Shown in pieces: positions 24,501 through 35,025 of a DNA stretch of 54,488 nt. Source of the stretch: Phallusia fumigata (lineage: Eukaryota > Chordata > Ascidiacea > Phlebobranchia > Ascidiidae); assembly GCA_008931825.1 (NCBI GenBank), contig QXVZ01027469.1, positions 24,353 through 78,840 of the forward strand, in the 5' to 3' direction. Every line of letters starts with the position of its first letter. Within the stretch, counting starts at the first letter, position 1. Both the position numbers and the translations under genes were made by a program. The notes under the pieces are model-generated. The model did no database searches. It had not been told where the DNA came from and saw only the letters and a list, made by a program, of their open reading frames with translations.

Positions 24501-24771
24501 GCTAAAGGTGACTATTGCATATCTAGCCAAGATTTTACATGTAATTTAATTGTATGTGTGGCTTTGGGTTGGCCGGGAACGTTTTGTTGCGATGCCAATT
24601 TTTTTGTTTCATGTTCCACGAGCATTTTGTAAAGTAATTTTAGGGCTTTGGGTACAGAAAAACTACACTTTCAAAATCAAATAGATTTTTGCTCACAAGC
24701 AAAACCCAACTGTAATTATTTGACGAATAACTGTTAAGTGTTCTGTGGTCAAAGCATAAAATTATAGATAA
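21520..24771. other. Intergenic region, CpG-rich in its left part, no gene supported
   Basis: About 3.2 kb. Open frames exist on both strands around 22705-23025 (106 codons on plus, 74 on minus) but neither has recognisable domains, splice logic or codon bias. A perfect 11-base stem with a 9-base loop lies at 23777-23807 (GCCTTCTTGTT..AACAAGAAGGC). CpG falls again towards 24 kb. Confidence 0.45.
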
Positions 24772-24785
24772 CTTACCATGGTAAA
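24772..24785. promoter_or_regulatory. RFX X-box-like palindrome upstream of DYNLT1
   Basis: CTTACCATGGTAAA matches the X-box consensus GTTRCCATGGYAAC at 12 of 14 positions and is a 12-base perfect palindrome in its core (TTACCATGGTAA). It lies 180 bases before the DYNLT1 start codon, a usual distance. RFX factors drive ciliary genes in animals. Occupancy is inference. Confidence 0.55.
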
Positions 24786-24849
24786 ATGCTTAATAATGTC
24801 CTCTCCTTCTGTTTTGTGATTGCGTGCGCCACCACGCGATTGTCCGAAT

Positions 24850-24863
24850 ATTGCCTAAGCAAC
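24850..24863. promoter_or_regulatory. Second X-box-like site upstream of DYNLT1
   Basis: On the minus strand GTTGCTTAGGCAAT keeps both half-sites (GTTGC and GGCAA) of the X-box. It is about 100 bases before the ATG and 65 bases from the first X-box-like palindrome. Paired X-boxes strengthen the call, though this one is weaker. Confidence 0.45.
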
Positions 24864-24964
24864 GAAGAATTTTTCGTAACCTCTGACCCCAAACTGTAAC
24901 GTATAGTGCCGAGAAATTTTCTTTTTAGTTACTGACAGAGCATAATACAATAACGATAACGAAA

Positions 24965-25306
24965 ATGGACGATTTTCAAGCAGGAGAGGAAACTACTTTT
25001 GTCGTGGATGATGTTAGCAACGTAATTAAAGAGTCCATTGAAAATACAATCGGAGGAAACGCTTACCAACACAACAAAGTTAATCAATGGACCTCAAATG
25101 TTGTTGAGCTGTGTCTAAATCAGCTAACCAAGCTTAACCGACCATTCAAGTACATTGTCACGGCCGTGATAATGCAGAAAAATGGTGCAGGTTTGCATAC
25201 AGCAAGCTCATGTTATTGGGACAACTCAACCGATGGAAGCTGCACTCTGCGATGGGAAAATAAGACAATGTATTGCATTGTCAGTGTTTTTGGATTATCA
25301 ATTTAA
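24965..25306 (+). CDS. DYNLT1: Dynein light chain Tctex-type 1
   Basis: A single uninterrupted exon encodes 113 residues, the same length as vertebrate DYNLT1. It contains the family signatures [43 protein letters not shown] and the C-terminal [17 protein letters not shown]. The product is a homodimeric light chain of cytoplasmic and inner-arm axonemal dyneins that binds the dynein intermediate chain and cargo. The ATG at 24965 is preceded by an acceptor-like TTTCTTTTTAG at about 24919-24929, so the 5' leader may be cis- or trans-spliced. Vertebrate DYNLT1 has several exons, so the intronless form suggests intron loss or a retrocopy that kept function. Two X-box-like motifs lie upstream, and the next gene starts 335 bases after the stop. 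Confidence 0.97.
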   Translation: MDDFQAGEETTFVVDDVSNVIKESIENTIGGNAYQHNKVNQWTSNVVELCLNQLTKLNRPFKYIVTAVIMQKNGAGLHTASSCYWDNSTDGSCTLRWENKTMYCIVSVFGLSI

Positions 25307-25641
25307 TTGTTTGACTGTAATTTACTTATATTACCAATTTTTGTTTTGTTTATAAGCACCAGTTTGCTTTTTGTTTGGTATTTAGTTGCAGTCAAAAGTT
25401 GCCCACCAAATGTTGGGTATTTTTCAGAATTTTATCTAAAATTAGTTTTCATGTTAATATGTTGTCATGCCTATGTCCCAAAATATGTATTCTCATGGTT
25501 CACTCTCTTTGTGACTTGATTTTATGCTTCTACACCTTTGTAATATGTTGGTTGTGGCTGTGTATGTTTATATAGCTCTGTGACAAATTGTTATTTTATT
25601 GCATGTGTTGTAGGATACATCTGCAAACACTGTAATAAACT

Positions 25642-28600
25642 ATGGATGATTGTGATCTTGAAAAACTGTCAGCAGCTCCTGCCAAACTTTCACCGAAGTT
25701 CAACAGAAATACCACAGAATACGAATCAACAGTGCCTAGTAGCGTGGAAAAAGTGAAAGTTGATTGTCTTACAAGTGATAGTGGTGCCTCATACCAAGTT
25801 TTTGTAAGTGAATTTGTACAACAATGCCCGCTAACTTCTTTCTATGAACTGAGTCTTTATGGGAACCAAACATACTTATTACATTTCAAAACTTTTCAAA
25901 AGGGTTTGCTACAACGAAATATTACCAGATGAGTTCATACCACATTTACACAAACCACACCCATACAGGTTAAATATACATAAAGTATAACCCTTAAAGG
26001 ATTCCACTGATGAAAGTTCATGCCTTAAACATTATATCAATCAATGTTTTGTTTTGAAAAATAATGTAACAAAACTATTTGTTTGTTTGTTATGATTTGT
26101 GAAACATTCACGTCAAATGCATATCAATCAAACATTAATCTATAATTTAAACAATCCATTCGTACCTTTTAGGCAAAGCTATATTTTAGATGGTTATTGC
26201 ACTAAAAAAAGGTCTCAAACAAACAACTCTAAATTTGAACTATAAAACGTGGCCACATACACCTTTTTAACTAGTTGGTTCACTAAATCACTAGTTATAT
26301 TCTAAACACTGAATGAATTAAACAAATTATATTAATTCATTAAAAACATTTGCTACTGTTCTTTACATACATTCACACTATCCTACAAATTTTGACATGT
26401 ATCTCAAAAGTATCATACACAAATATTTCAATAAATTTTAAGTTGTGATTATACCCTCAAGAAAACCAACACACCACTATGGCCAAATCTACAAACTTAA
26501 GGTGCTTCATTTAGACTTTATTTTATTTGACTTACAGTTAAATGCAAAAAGTTAGGCTATCAGGGTAACACTGGGGCAATGGAGTCAAACAAAATTGATG
26601 ACAAACCATCATGGCCATGTTTACCAGCTGTGACTGTTCTATTTTAATGGTTTAATGCCAAAAGTGCATGAACAAACATACAGAGAGGAAAAAAAGTGAA
26701 AACAATACATTTTAGGTGGGAAAGAGACCCATACTTATGAAACCCCAAAAATAGGTATAAGCTTAAATTAATAGAAGCAAAAAGTGATATTCTAATCCAG
26801 GGTTAGGGAACTTGTGGCCTCAAGGCTGCATGCAGCATTTTGGACCAACAAGTGCGGTCTCCTGCGGTGTTTAATAACGCCAAGCGGTAATATACTTCAT
26901 CATGTCCTGGTTTGATATTGATTTTATTTCACTTTGACATAATCACATTACGAATGTAAGTTGATTCTTCCTGAAATCACTGGATAACTACAGCATAGTT
27001 GGCTGCAAGGTGATTTACTTGGTTGGCGCTGCTTTATGTCTAAAAATCAACCTGCTAAGTTTCATTAAAATGGGAAATAGGAAACGCTATTCAAAGAATG
27101 CCCTCAAAAGGGACTGTTTGTATTTGAAAGATGGCATAGTTTATTGCAGTTAATGACAATCTACTGATAAAAATACTTTTTCTGCCTTTATTTTTGTCTT
27201 ACATTACAATTAAATTACTTAAGGCATAAGCCTTATAGGGATAATATGACAAACAACATAGTCAGTGCTGCCTCTGAGGAAACGATGAATTGTTAGGTGG
27301 CCTTCATGATCGAAAACATTCCCCACCCCTGTTCTAATCTGTTGATACAAGCACAACATTTTTTTTCAAACAGGATAGGTTTTTTGAGCAATGTTGTTCA
27401 CTTTATTAGGGTGGAGGTGGTGAAAAGACCATTCCTTTGACTGAAGGAGGTATCACAGAAATCAGAATTGAGGTTTCAGCTGAAGACGGAACCACTAAAA
27501 AGTACATCTTGTGCATCAAAAGACTGTCTGCATCAGATGCTACCTTAAGTAATCTTGCCCTGACTGGTGGAAAACTTGATCCTGCATTTTCCATCAACTG
27601 CTATGACTACACTTGTAAGCAGCAATATATTGTTTAAAAAGGTTAACTTTGAAGTTAAAAATATACAACTTTTAGGTACTGTGCCTTGTAACATGGGTGA
27701 AATCCCTGTGAAAGCCACTGCTCCAGATAAAAAGTGTGTTGTGGTTATTGCAAATGCCAACGAAGACTGTGTGGTACCATTGTTTCTTGGTGAAACAACC
27801 CTTACAGTTAGCGTGACATCAGTAGATGGCAAAAATACAAAGGTAATTGTTCAGTAGCTGTGGTGTCATGGTTTTTGCTGTGGCATTAAGTGCTTGATAT
27901 GATTTTGTATCCGCTTCAAACCAATTGTTTTTCAGGATTATAGAGTTGTTGTTACCAGAAAGCAGCTTCCCTGGTATGTTATGCTAAAGGATAGTGACAA
28001 GGCAAAGTCATTTGAGTGTCCCATGACCCTTTCACCATTGTACAATCCAATTTCAATTGCTGGCTCTGATCCCAAAGTATCTATGTCTCAACCAGTTATA
28101 GACATGCTGACAAGAAGGTAAAATTGTCTAATATGTTGCACACTGAAAAATTTACAATTGCATAAGATTCTGTGTATACTCAACAGTGAAATTAATATCA
28201 CTTACCTTGTGTATGACGCTTAAGAAATTAAAACCAGATAATCAACAGGCCATGATAGGTGTGTGTACTTGAGGTGCAGTTGTTCACCACAGACTACGAA
28301 CGTTATGTTTTTACTTTTTTGTTAAAGGTCCAAAATAAATCCTATGAATGAAATGATTCTTGAAAAAGATTGGAGGGTTGTGGATGGTAAACTAGACAAA
28401 GAAATATCTGATTTTGTTGCGTTTTCTGTGTACAAGTACAAAGGTAAGATGGCTTTTTAACTTTGAAGTAAACAAGCAGTAAAAATAATCACACTTGAGC
28501 AATGTTAAAAGTTTGCACCCATTACAAAAAGCTGTTGGAGTACATTGTTCTTACATACTATGAGGAAAATTTTATTCTTACCAACTATCATTTAACATTG

Positions 28601-31600
28601 AAAGTTTAATTCAGGTGTTAGTGATGAACTTCCTTTGAGAAAGATGGCCGATCATATTAATAGCTGTGAGCAAAAACCAAGTCCTGAAGTTGACACAGCT
28701 AAAGTGACTGAAAGTAGTTGGTACAAGGCAGAATTTGAAGGTTCCAGCTCGGCAACTAAAAACTTGCAACACAAAGTTGAGGTTGTGTTTCTTTTTAACA
28801 ATTTATTGCTTCAAAAGCTTTTGTCTCTTCGTTGGATGTGATTGTGTAAAATGTTGTGTGTCATCAGTATATATTACGACCCTCTACACAGTTGTCTGTA
28901 AATTTAATAGTTTTTGTCACCATGAACAATGTATAAGTTTGCTGCGTTCAGAAAACACTCTGCAGCATATCGTAAAACAAGTTTTTTGGTGTTGAAGGTG
29001 AAAAATATAACTTCAAAGTGATTGTGTTAAAAATTACTTTTTAATCCTAGGTTCGTAATTGGGAAAAGCGACTACAGCATATGGCAGGAGACAGTAATGT
29101 GGATGCCTTGCTGAAAGACGCTGATAAGAGGCAAAAGCAATACAAACAAAAGCTGCCTCTTAAGCCTGGTATGGTTTTGTGTTTAACAGTTGTTCATATG
29201 CTTTTGGTTTTGTGTTGGTGAATGAACCACTTCCTTACTTTCTATTAAACACATGTCTTTTGTGCTATTTGCAACTTTTAGTGAAAAAAATCCTTTGATT
29301 TTGTTGCACAGGTGAAACTCTCAGGTTTCCTGAAGGGGAATCACCTGCTGATGACCTACATCAAATTTGTATTTCCCTGTCTGCTGCCATTAAAGGAAAG
29401 AGCAAAGATGCAAAAGTCCACATGAGATTGGCTTTTGCACTTGAAGAGCTTCACCACCTAAAGGAAATGTTTGGACTGCAGAAAAAGGTTATTTTGTGGT
29501 TTTTACAAACAAGAGTATTTGCCTTCATTGTCAAATGTTACCTTGGAATAACTACATGGTGCAGTTTACATATTGGCAAATTCTTTTCCTAAGTACCACT
29601 TTTAATATGGGTAACCAACCAAATTTGCCCACTTATTAATTCCTTTCTTGCTTTTTTATCAATGGTCAAAAGACTTGTGATAAACTGTTTATTACCCTGT
29701 TACTAGTAGTTAGTTGCACACATTTTTTTCTACAAAACATTTTAATAAAAAGACTTTAAAAAATATGCAGCTCGATAGACCAATTATATTTTAAAAGTTA
29801 AACAGGTACACTTACAAAAAACTGATCTCCTTGTCAGAAAAACCAGTAAGTTTTTGTGTTTTACCAGGATGAGGACACAGAGGAACATGGTGCTGGGACA
29901 AATATTGCTGCCCAGGAGAGCTCAAAGTTGGAAGAGTGCCAGGCAATCTGTCGTCTCCGTGGTGTTTCTGCAACTGCTCCAATTGCTTTGCAATTAAAAG
30001 CAATTGACGAGGAATATAGAAGTCTTAGAGATGGAGGTCAATCTTCACGGGCTGATCATGTGCAAGCTTTATATGCATGGAGATCAAAACAAGCTTTAAA
30101 GGTAGAAATTTTATGAGATTTATTTTGCGTGTACACATTCTCTTTTTTCTTAACTTTGAAAGTACTTCTAAAAAATTTAATCTGCCAAAGTGTGTGACCT
30201 GTCCGAAACATTTACTGTAAAAATTATGAGTAAAATTGTAACCGCATATTCACCTCAAAAATGTTGCCCTTTGTTTTGCCATTTTGATTGTTGCAATCTA
30301 CTATGTCACTTCCTTTTCTGTTGCCAACCATTCTTTAAAAACCATTGTTCCACCTCACTTTATAATTAGATAGAACACACATTTTGATAATTTTTGTTTT
30401 AAGGGTGAACAGTCTTCTGGTCGTCACACTGATGAGAATGAGCCATTAGCACAAGCCTATCTTAAGTACATGGATGCACTTGCATGTGATGCCAACAACT
30501 ATCTATGTAACTTGCATGTTGGACGAATGTTGGTTGATAGGGAGGATTACAAAGAGGCCATTGTGAGACTACAACAAGCTGTGGGTTTAAAACCAGTCAG
30601 TGTGGAAGCAAGGTAAATTCTTTTCCGACAAAAGGTTTAATTTTTCTGAGATAATTTAAAGGACATGTAGTAAGACTTCCTAAAAAAGGTTAAATAATTT
30701 GAGCTTACATAAGCATTGTTGGGCACATTTCAAACAATTGTAGTAAATAGGCAATAAAACCTTATACTTCCATTATCTTTTGCTTCAGATTTTTACTTGG
30801 TGTTGCACTTTGTTTACAAGAAGGTGGGGCTGGGACAAGGATTTCTGAAGCATTAGCTTATTTACATGATGGTTTAGATCACCTGCTTATGAGAAGGCAG
30901 AAAGATGCAGAAACTGAAGGTCAGTCCTCCCATGTTTTGCTAAAGCGGATTTTCTAATCAAAATGTATTCAGGTATAAATCCATCTTCCAATACTGACTT
31001 GCATGCGGAAGACTTTTGGAGACTTTGTAACATACAACTGTTGCAATCTTTATCCATGCTAGCATCCCATACAAGAAAAAACTCACAACCTAACATGCGA
31101 AGTGCAAAGGAAATTTATCACTGGTCAGTTTGAATGTGAGTCAATCAGTTGTAAGGTTTTAACATTTGCATTCCTTTTATTTGCAGCGTTTGCCTTCATG
31201 CTTCAATGGCCCTCTGCTCCCTTTTCCACCGTGGAACAACATTTCAACAGGCAATGACCACAGATTGTGCTTCACTTTTTGTTCTAAAAAAATATGTAGC
31301 TATTCAACAATTTGGTTGTTTTTAAATTCCACATTTTTTTGGAAAATAAATTAGTAACGTATTCAGACATGCTTTGACTTTTAAAATTCCAAGATCTTTT
31401 ATCTACCAAAACATAAACAAGACTTGTCTGCTTTGAAGATAGAGTGGTTGTTACTCGATGCACAGTACTCATTGCTGGAACTAATGATGGAGGAACAACC
31501 TGCCAATAACGACTGGATTGCACAACGTTGTCGTTACTTATCAGCTATGATTCGTACAAGCACTATACCAAAAGAGTCTAAACTTCTTACTCTGCAAGAA

Positions 31601-34600
31601 AAGGTAAGTTAAAGTCTAGCTTATGTTCCAATGCAGATCCAAATCAAAGTGGTGTTTAGTTGTTCCTGATTATTTACCAAACTTGGCTATTCCCAAAAAT
31701 TTATAAAATATGAAAATTGAATGAAAATTTATGGATATTAAAACTGTTTATTAAGACATTAAAACCATTATCCATACACCTAACTTCAACTCCGATTTTG
31801 ACTTTAGACTTATTAGGAAAATATCTGCAAACATTAAAACATTATGTTGTGTTTATCAATACAGTTCTTTTCTGCTAATCACATTTCCTGCCTTTTGACT
31901 TGAACTACTTTTGCATAACAATTGCTTAAATCCACTCATTTCGGTTCTTATAAGTGTATAAAGCTGTGTAGCAATAGTACAAACATCCTTCTGCATAAAA
32001 TTGAAAACATATTCACCTATTTTACATACAGGTGTGTCAAAAGTTGGTCAGCATCAACCCATGTAGCAGCGAGTCTCTCTATCTTCTTGGAATGTCACAA
32101 CTTTTACTATTTGACAATGACAATGGGCTGGGAGTCGCAAACCAGGCCCCTTTGCTTGATGCCAGACAGAGTTTTCAAGTGAGCATTGACCTGGAGGGAA
32201 AGCCAGCAAGTGGAGATGTGCCTGCTGGAATTGCAGGTGATAAGTGCAAATCATTACACATCACAAAATATAAAATCTGAAATATGACGCACTGTTATAT
32301 CACTGCATGCTTTAATATTTGAAACTGTGATAAAACCATATTCGAGTTTGAGCAAAGCTAACCCATGTTTGTCTGGTTTCTGAAGGTACACTTTATGTGA
32401 AAAAAAATCATACAATAGGTCATGTCAGTTCAGTATACGGCTTAACTGCAGGTTTTTTGCTTGGCCAGGCACCAAACATTTTATGTTAATGCCTAATGCT
32501 TAGCTGAGCATGCTCAAGGTAATATGACAAAACTTGCAAATTTTAGGGAGAAACTGATTACTAATTCTCACAATGTAGCTTCAACTTGTGCTATTTAAGA
32601 TACTAATCAAATCAAACAAAGTATATGTAGTTTAAACAGTATCAACTACTGATATATGATTTTTGGCTGCTAAGGCATATAATGGCTAGCATGAATGCCT
32701 TGTGCTTGCAATGTTGTGGGTTCTAATCCTGTCTCAATCACTGTGTTTCCTGAGCAACTAATTTAAGTGGCATCATACTGATTGTGAGCAAAACACATTC
32801 AGATATTGTTCTGCCCACCGAGGATATGAATGTTACAAACAAACAAACAAACATTCAAAGCACTGCAAACTTTCTCAACATGTATCCACAACTTTGCGTC
32901 TGTAAGGACCCATGTGCTTCTGCCTACAGAAACAAACATAGAAACCACTATCTTTCAGCAGCTAAGGGACCAAATGTAAAATAACATAATGATGAACATA
33001 CATTCTTTTTGACATAGATCAAATGGCAATATGGTAAATTCCCTATTTAACTAATGCAAACAATGTGTAAAACATTTACAACCCATCCACACTATTTTTC
33101 AGGTCAAAAATGGTGGATTGACAAAATGGAAGCTGCAAAGCCAAAACCTGCTGCATCTACTTCTGACAAAAACCAACCAGCAGCAAGAGGTCGAGGTGGT
33201 CCTGCTGCCACAGCTCGTGGAAGAGGCAGAGGGGCACCTGTTCCAGCGAAAGTCACCCCACCAGCAAGAGGAAGAGGTGCTGCTCGTCCACCGGCACGAG
33301 GCAGAGGGGCTCCTCCAAGAGGTGCTAAAGCAACTCCTGCTGCAGATCCAAAGTGCAGCAAGGAAGATGAGAAACCAGCACAAGAAAAAGAAGCTGTATG
33401 TGTAACTTTTGGTTAGATACTGTTAAAATTTTAAACAAAGTGTAACAAGTGTAGTTGTTTGTTTTTTGTTTGTCCTTTGTTTGCTGAAGTGTGTCTAACT
33501 GACATTTTTTATAACGTCAGTTAGTTCCTCATGATTGCTCAAGAATATGCAAATTTCTTTAAATTTGGTAAAAAGTTGTCAGTGCACAACTTCAGATACC
33601 GATCTATCATGTGTTAAAATTTGAATAAATTTGGACGACTCTTTCTTGACCAAAACGTGGAAACAAATTCGTGTTAGACAGAAAAAAAGAAAAAAAAACA
33701 ATAAACAATATGTGTCCCCTTCTTGGAAGGGGACCCATAATAACTATTTTGGGATATTGGGTGGTGATTGTGCTCTTTGAAATTTTAAAAGCCAAATTGA
33801 AAATTAAAAACAAACCAAATGAATAAATTGCAACAACACATTTGTATTCCATGCTTCAGGCTTCTGTTGCCAAACCAAGCAAACCTGCCCCATTGAACCG
33901 AGTGACATATCATGCCAGGCTGGGCTTGGCACGGGCCTTGTCCAGAACAGATGACAAAAAAGATGAGGCGAGAAAACGATATGAAGAAGTGATGAAAATG
34001 GCTCCAGAGGTATGCTAGTTATTATGGGTCCCCTTCCTGAAAGGCCCCCCCCCTTGTTTTCACTCTGTTTGTTTTTTGTTTTTCTCTTTTTTTTCTCCTT
34101 TTTTCTGCCCTGCAGCTTGTCCATGCACTTTTGGCATGAAATGTTTGATGGATTTGGGTGAAACTTTCACAGCTGGTAGATATGGACATGGCGATATGTC
34201 ATCTATTTCGATTGACTTCTTAGCCCCAAGGGTTACCCCGCTAGCCCCCAAAAGGGTGAAATATTTCTTTGCACTATGTCTATGCACTTTGGCATCAAAT
34301 GTTTGGCGGATTTGGATGAAACTTTTACTGTTGGTAGATATGGTCATGGAGTTGTGTCATTAGTGTTGTTTGACCCCATNATCGGGTAATAGTGTATATA
34401 GAATGTCTATATATGGTAAGCCACCCTTCTAGTTATTTTCATTAAAATTTATGCTAATATATACTTGTATTTTGTAGGTTCACGACTCCTACATTGAGCT
34501 GGCCGACCTTCTCGTGAAATCAGACCCACTGGCTGCTGTTGACATTTATTGCAAGTGAGTGTAATGACACTGTTTCTGCTCATAAAATATAGCTTTTTAT

Positions 34601-35025
34601 TCATACATTGTACTATTTCTTAATACCTTTGTACCTTTCCTGAACTGTTGTCTTCCTAATCTACAGATTTCCAAGCAGTGATGAGAATACAGATTCATTT
34701 GATGATGCATACTTGAGTGGTGAAATAGTCAGTATTTTGATGAAACACGAAAAACTTGACGACCCCAGACTTGTAGAGCACATGGTCAAATGGGGAAAGG
34801 TTATGGGCATTGGTTAGTACATCTTAATAATAAGTACTTTTCAATTGTGTTTATACTACTAACATATGACTGTTGACTTTTTTAGGGGTTCTAGAAAAGT
34901 ACATGGAAATACTTGATGCAAAGTTTAAAACAGATATGTTGAAAAAAATCTACTGTGGGGTTCATGGAAAGGATATTGATGATCCAGATCTAGTTGCTTT
35001 CTTTAAATTCAAATGCTGGATTTAA
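25642..35025 (+). CDS. Cadherin-like/U-box-like/TPR protein, 20 exons
   Basis: Exons: 25642-25803, 27410-27614, 27676-27842, 27936-28117, 28328-28443, 28615-28781, 29051-29168, 29312-29487, 29868-30101, 30404-30612, 30789-30919, 30973-31123, 31187-31295, 31439-31603, 32032-32236, 33103-33395, 33860-34009, 34478-34554, 34667-34812, 34886-35025. Phases agree throughout and give 1100 residues. Residues about 5-90 and 92-188 look like two cadherin-like beta-sandwich domains (VSAEDGTTKKYILCIKR; VTSVDGKNTKDYRVVVTR). Residues about 190-265 resemble a U-box (FECPMTLSPLYNPISI, then INPMNEMILEKDW). From about 390 on there are TPR-like helices (LHVGRMLVDREDYKEAIVRL; KRYEEVMKMAPE). Exon 16 inserts an Arg-Gly/Ala-Pro-rich disordered stretch (ARGRGRGAPVPAKVTPPARG). 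The U-box and TPRs suggest a cytoplasmic ubiquitin-ligase or scaffold role (inference). The border between exons 13 and 14 is the least certain. Confidence 0.85.
26560..26745. repeat. Rep-A copy in the first intron of the cadherin-like/U-box/TPR gene
   Basis: It carries 'ggggcaatggagtcaaacaa', 'taccagctgtga', 'atgccaaaagtgcatg' and a shortened 'gggaaagagacccat', matching the order in the copy at 1-190. Confidence 0.5.
26790..27339. mobile_element. Nonautonomous hAT element with 8-bp target duplication
   Basis: The element 26798-27331 (534 bases) begins 'cagggttagggaac' and ends 'ttccccacccctg', imperfect inverted termini of hAT type. TTCTAATC is duplicated on both sides (26790-26797 and 27332-27339). 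No transposase frame. It lies in the first intron of the cadherin-like/U-box/TPR gene. Confidence 0.85.
32680..32790. repeat. tRNA-derived SINE
   Basis: It has an A-box-like 'tggctagcatgaatgcc' and, about 30 bases on, the B-box-like GGTTCTAATCC, the internal promoter of tRNA-derived SINEs. It lies in the intron between exons 15 and 16 of the cadherin-like/U-box/TPR gene. Confidence 0.5.
33640..33750. repeat. Rep-A copy in an intron of the cadherin-like/U-box/TPR gene
   Basis: The order 'ctttcttgaccaaaacg', 'gtgttagacagaaaaaaag', 'aatatgtgtccccttcttgg' and 'aaggggacccataataact' matches the copies at 51895-52025 and, inverted, 35855-36005. Confidence 0.6.
34018..34430. repeat. Long inverted-orientation Rep-A copy with N 34380
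   Basis: It starts 'agttattatgggtcccctt' and runs through 'ttggcatgaaatgtttgatg' to two tandem versions of 'gatttggatgaaactttt'. The N at 34380 is inside the repeat; no flanking duplication was seen there. The whole lies in the intron before exon 18 of the cadherin-like/U-box/TPR gene. Confidence 0.6.

Noticed and set aside
25307-25519. 70-codon frame directly after the DYNLT1 stop
   Set aside because: It is in the 3' UTR or spacer, low in complexity, and has no resemblance to a dynein or other domain.
33099-33405. Long frames on both strands over the RG-rich exon
   Set aside because: GC-rich repeated codons keep other frames open; only the plus frame fits the exon phases of the cadherin-like/U-box/TPR gene.
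34060-34363. Two 95-codon frames on opposite strands
   Set aside because: Both lie inside a Rep-A repeat.
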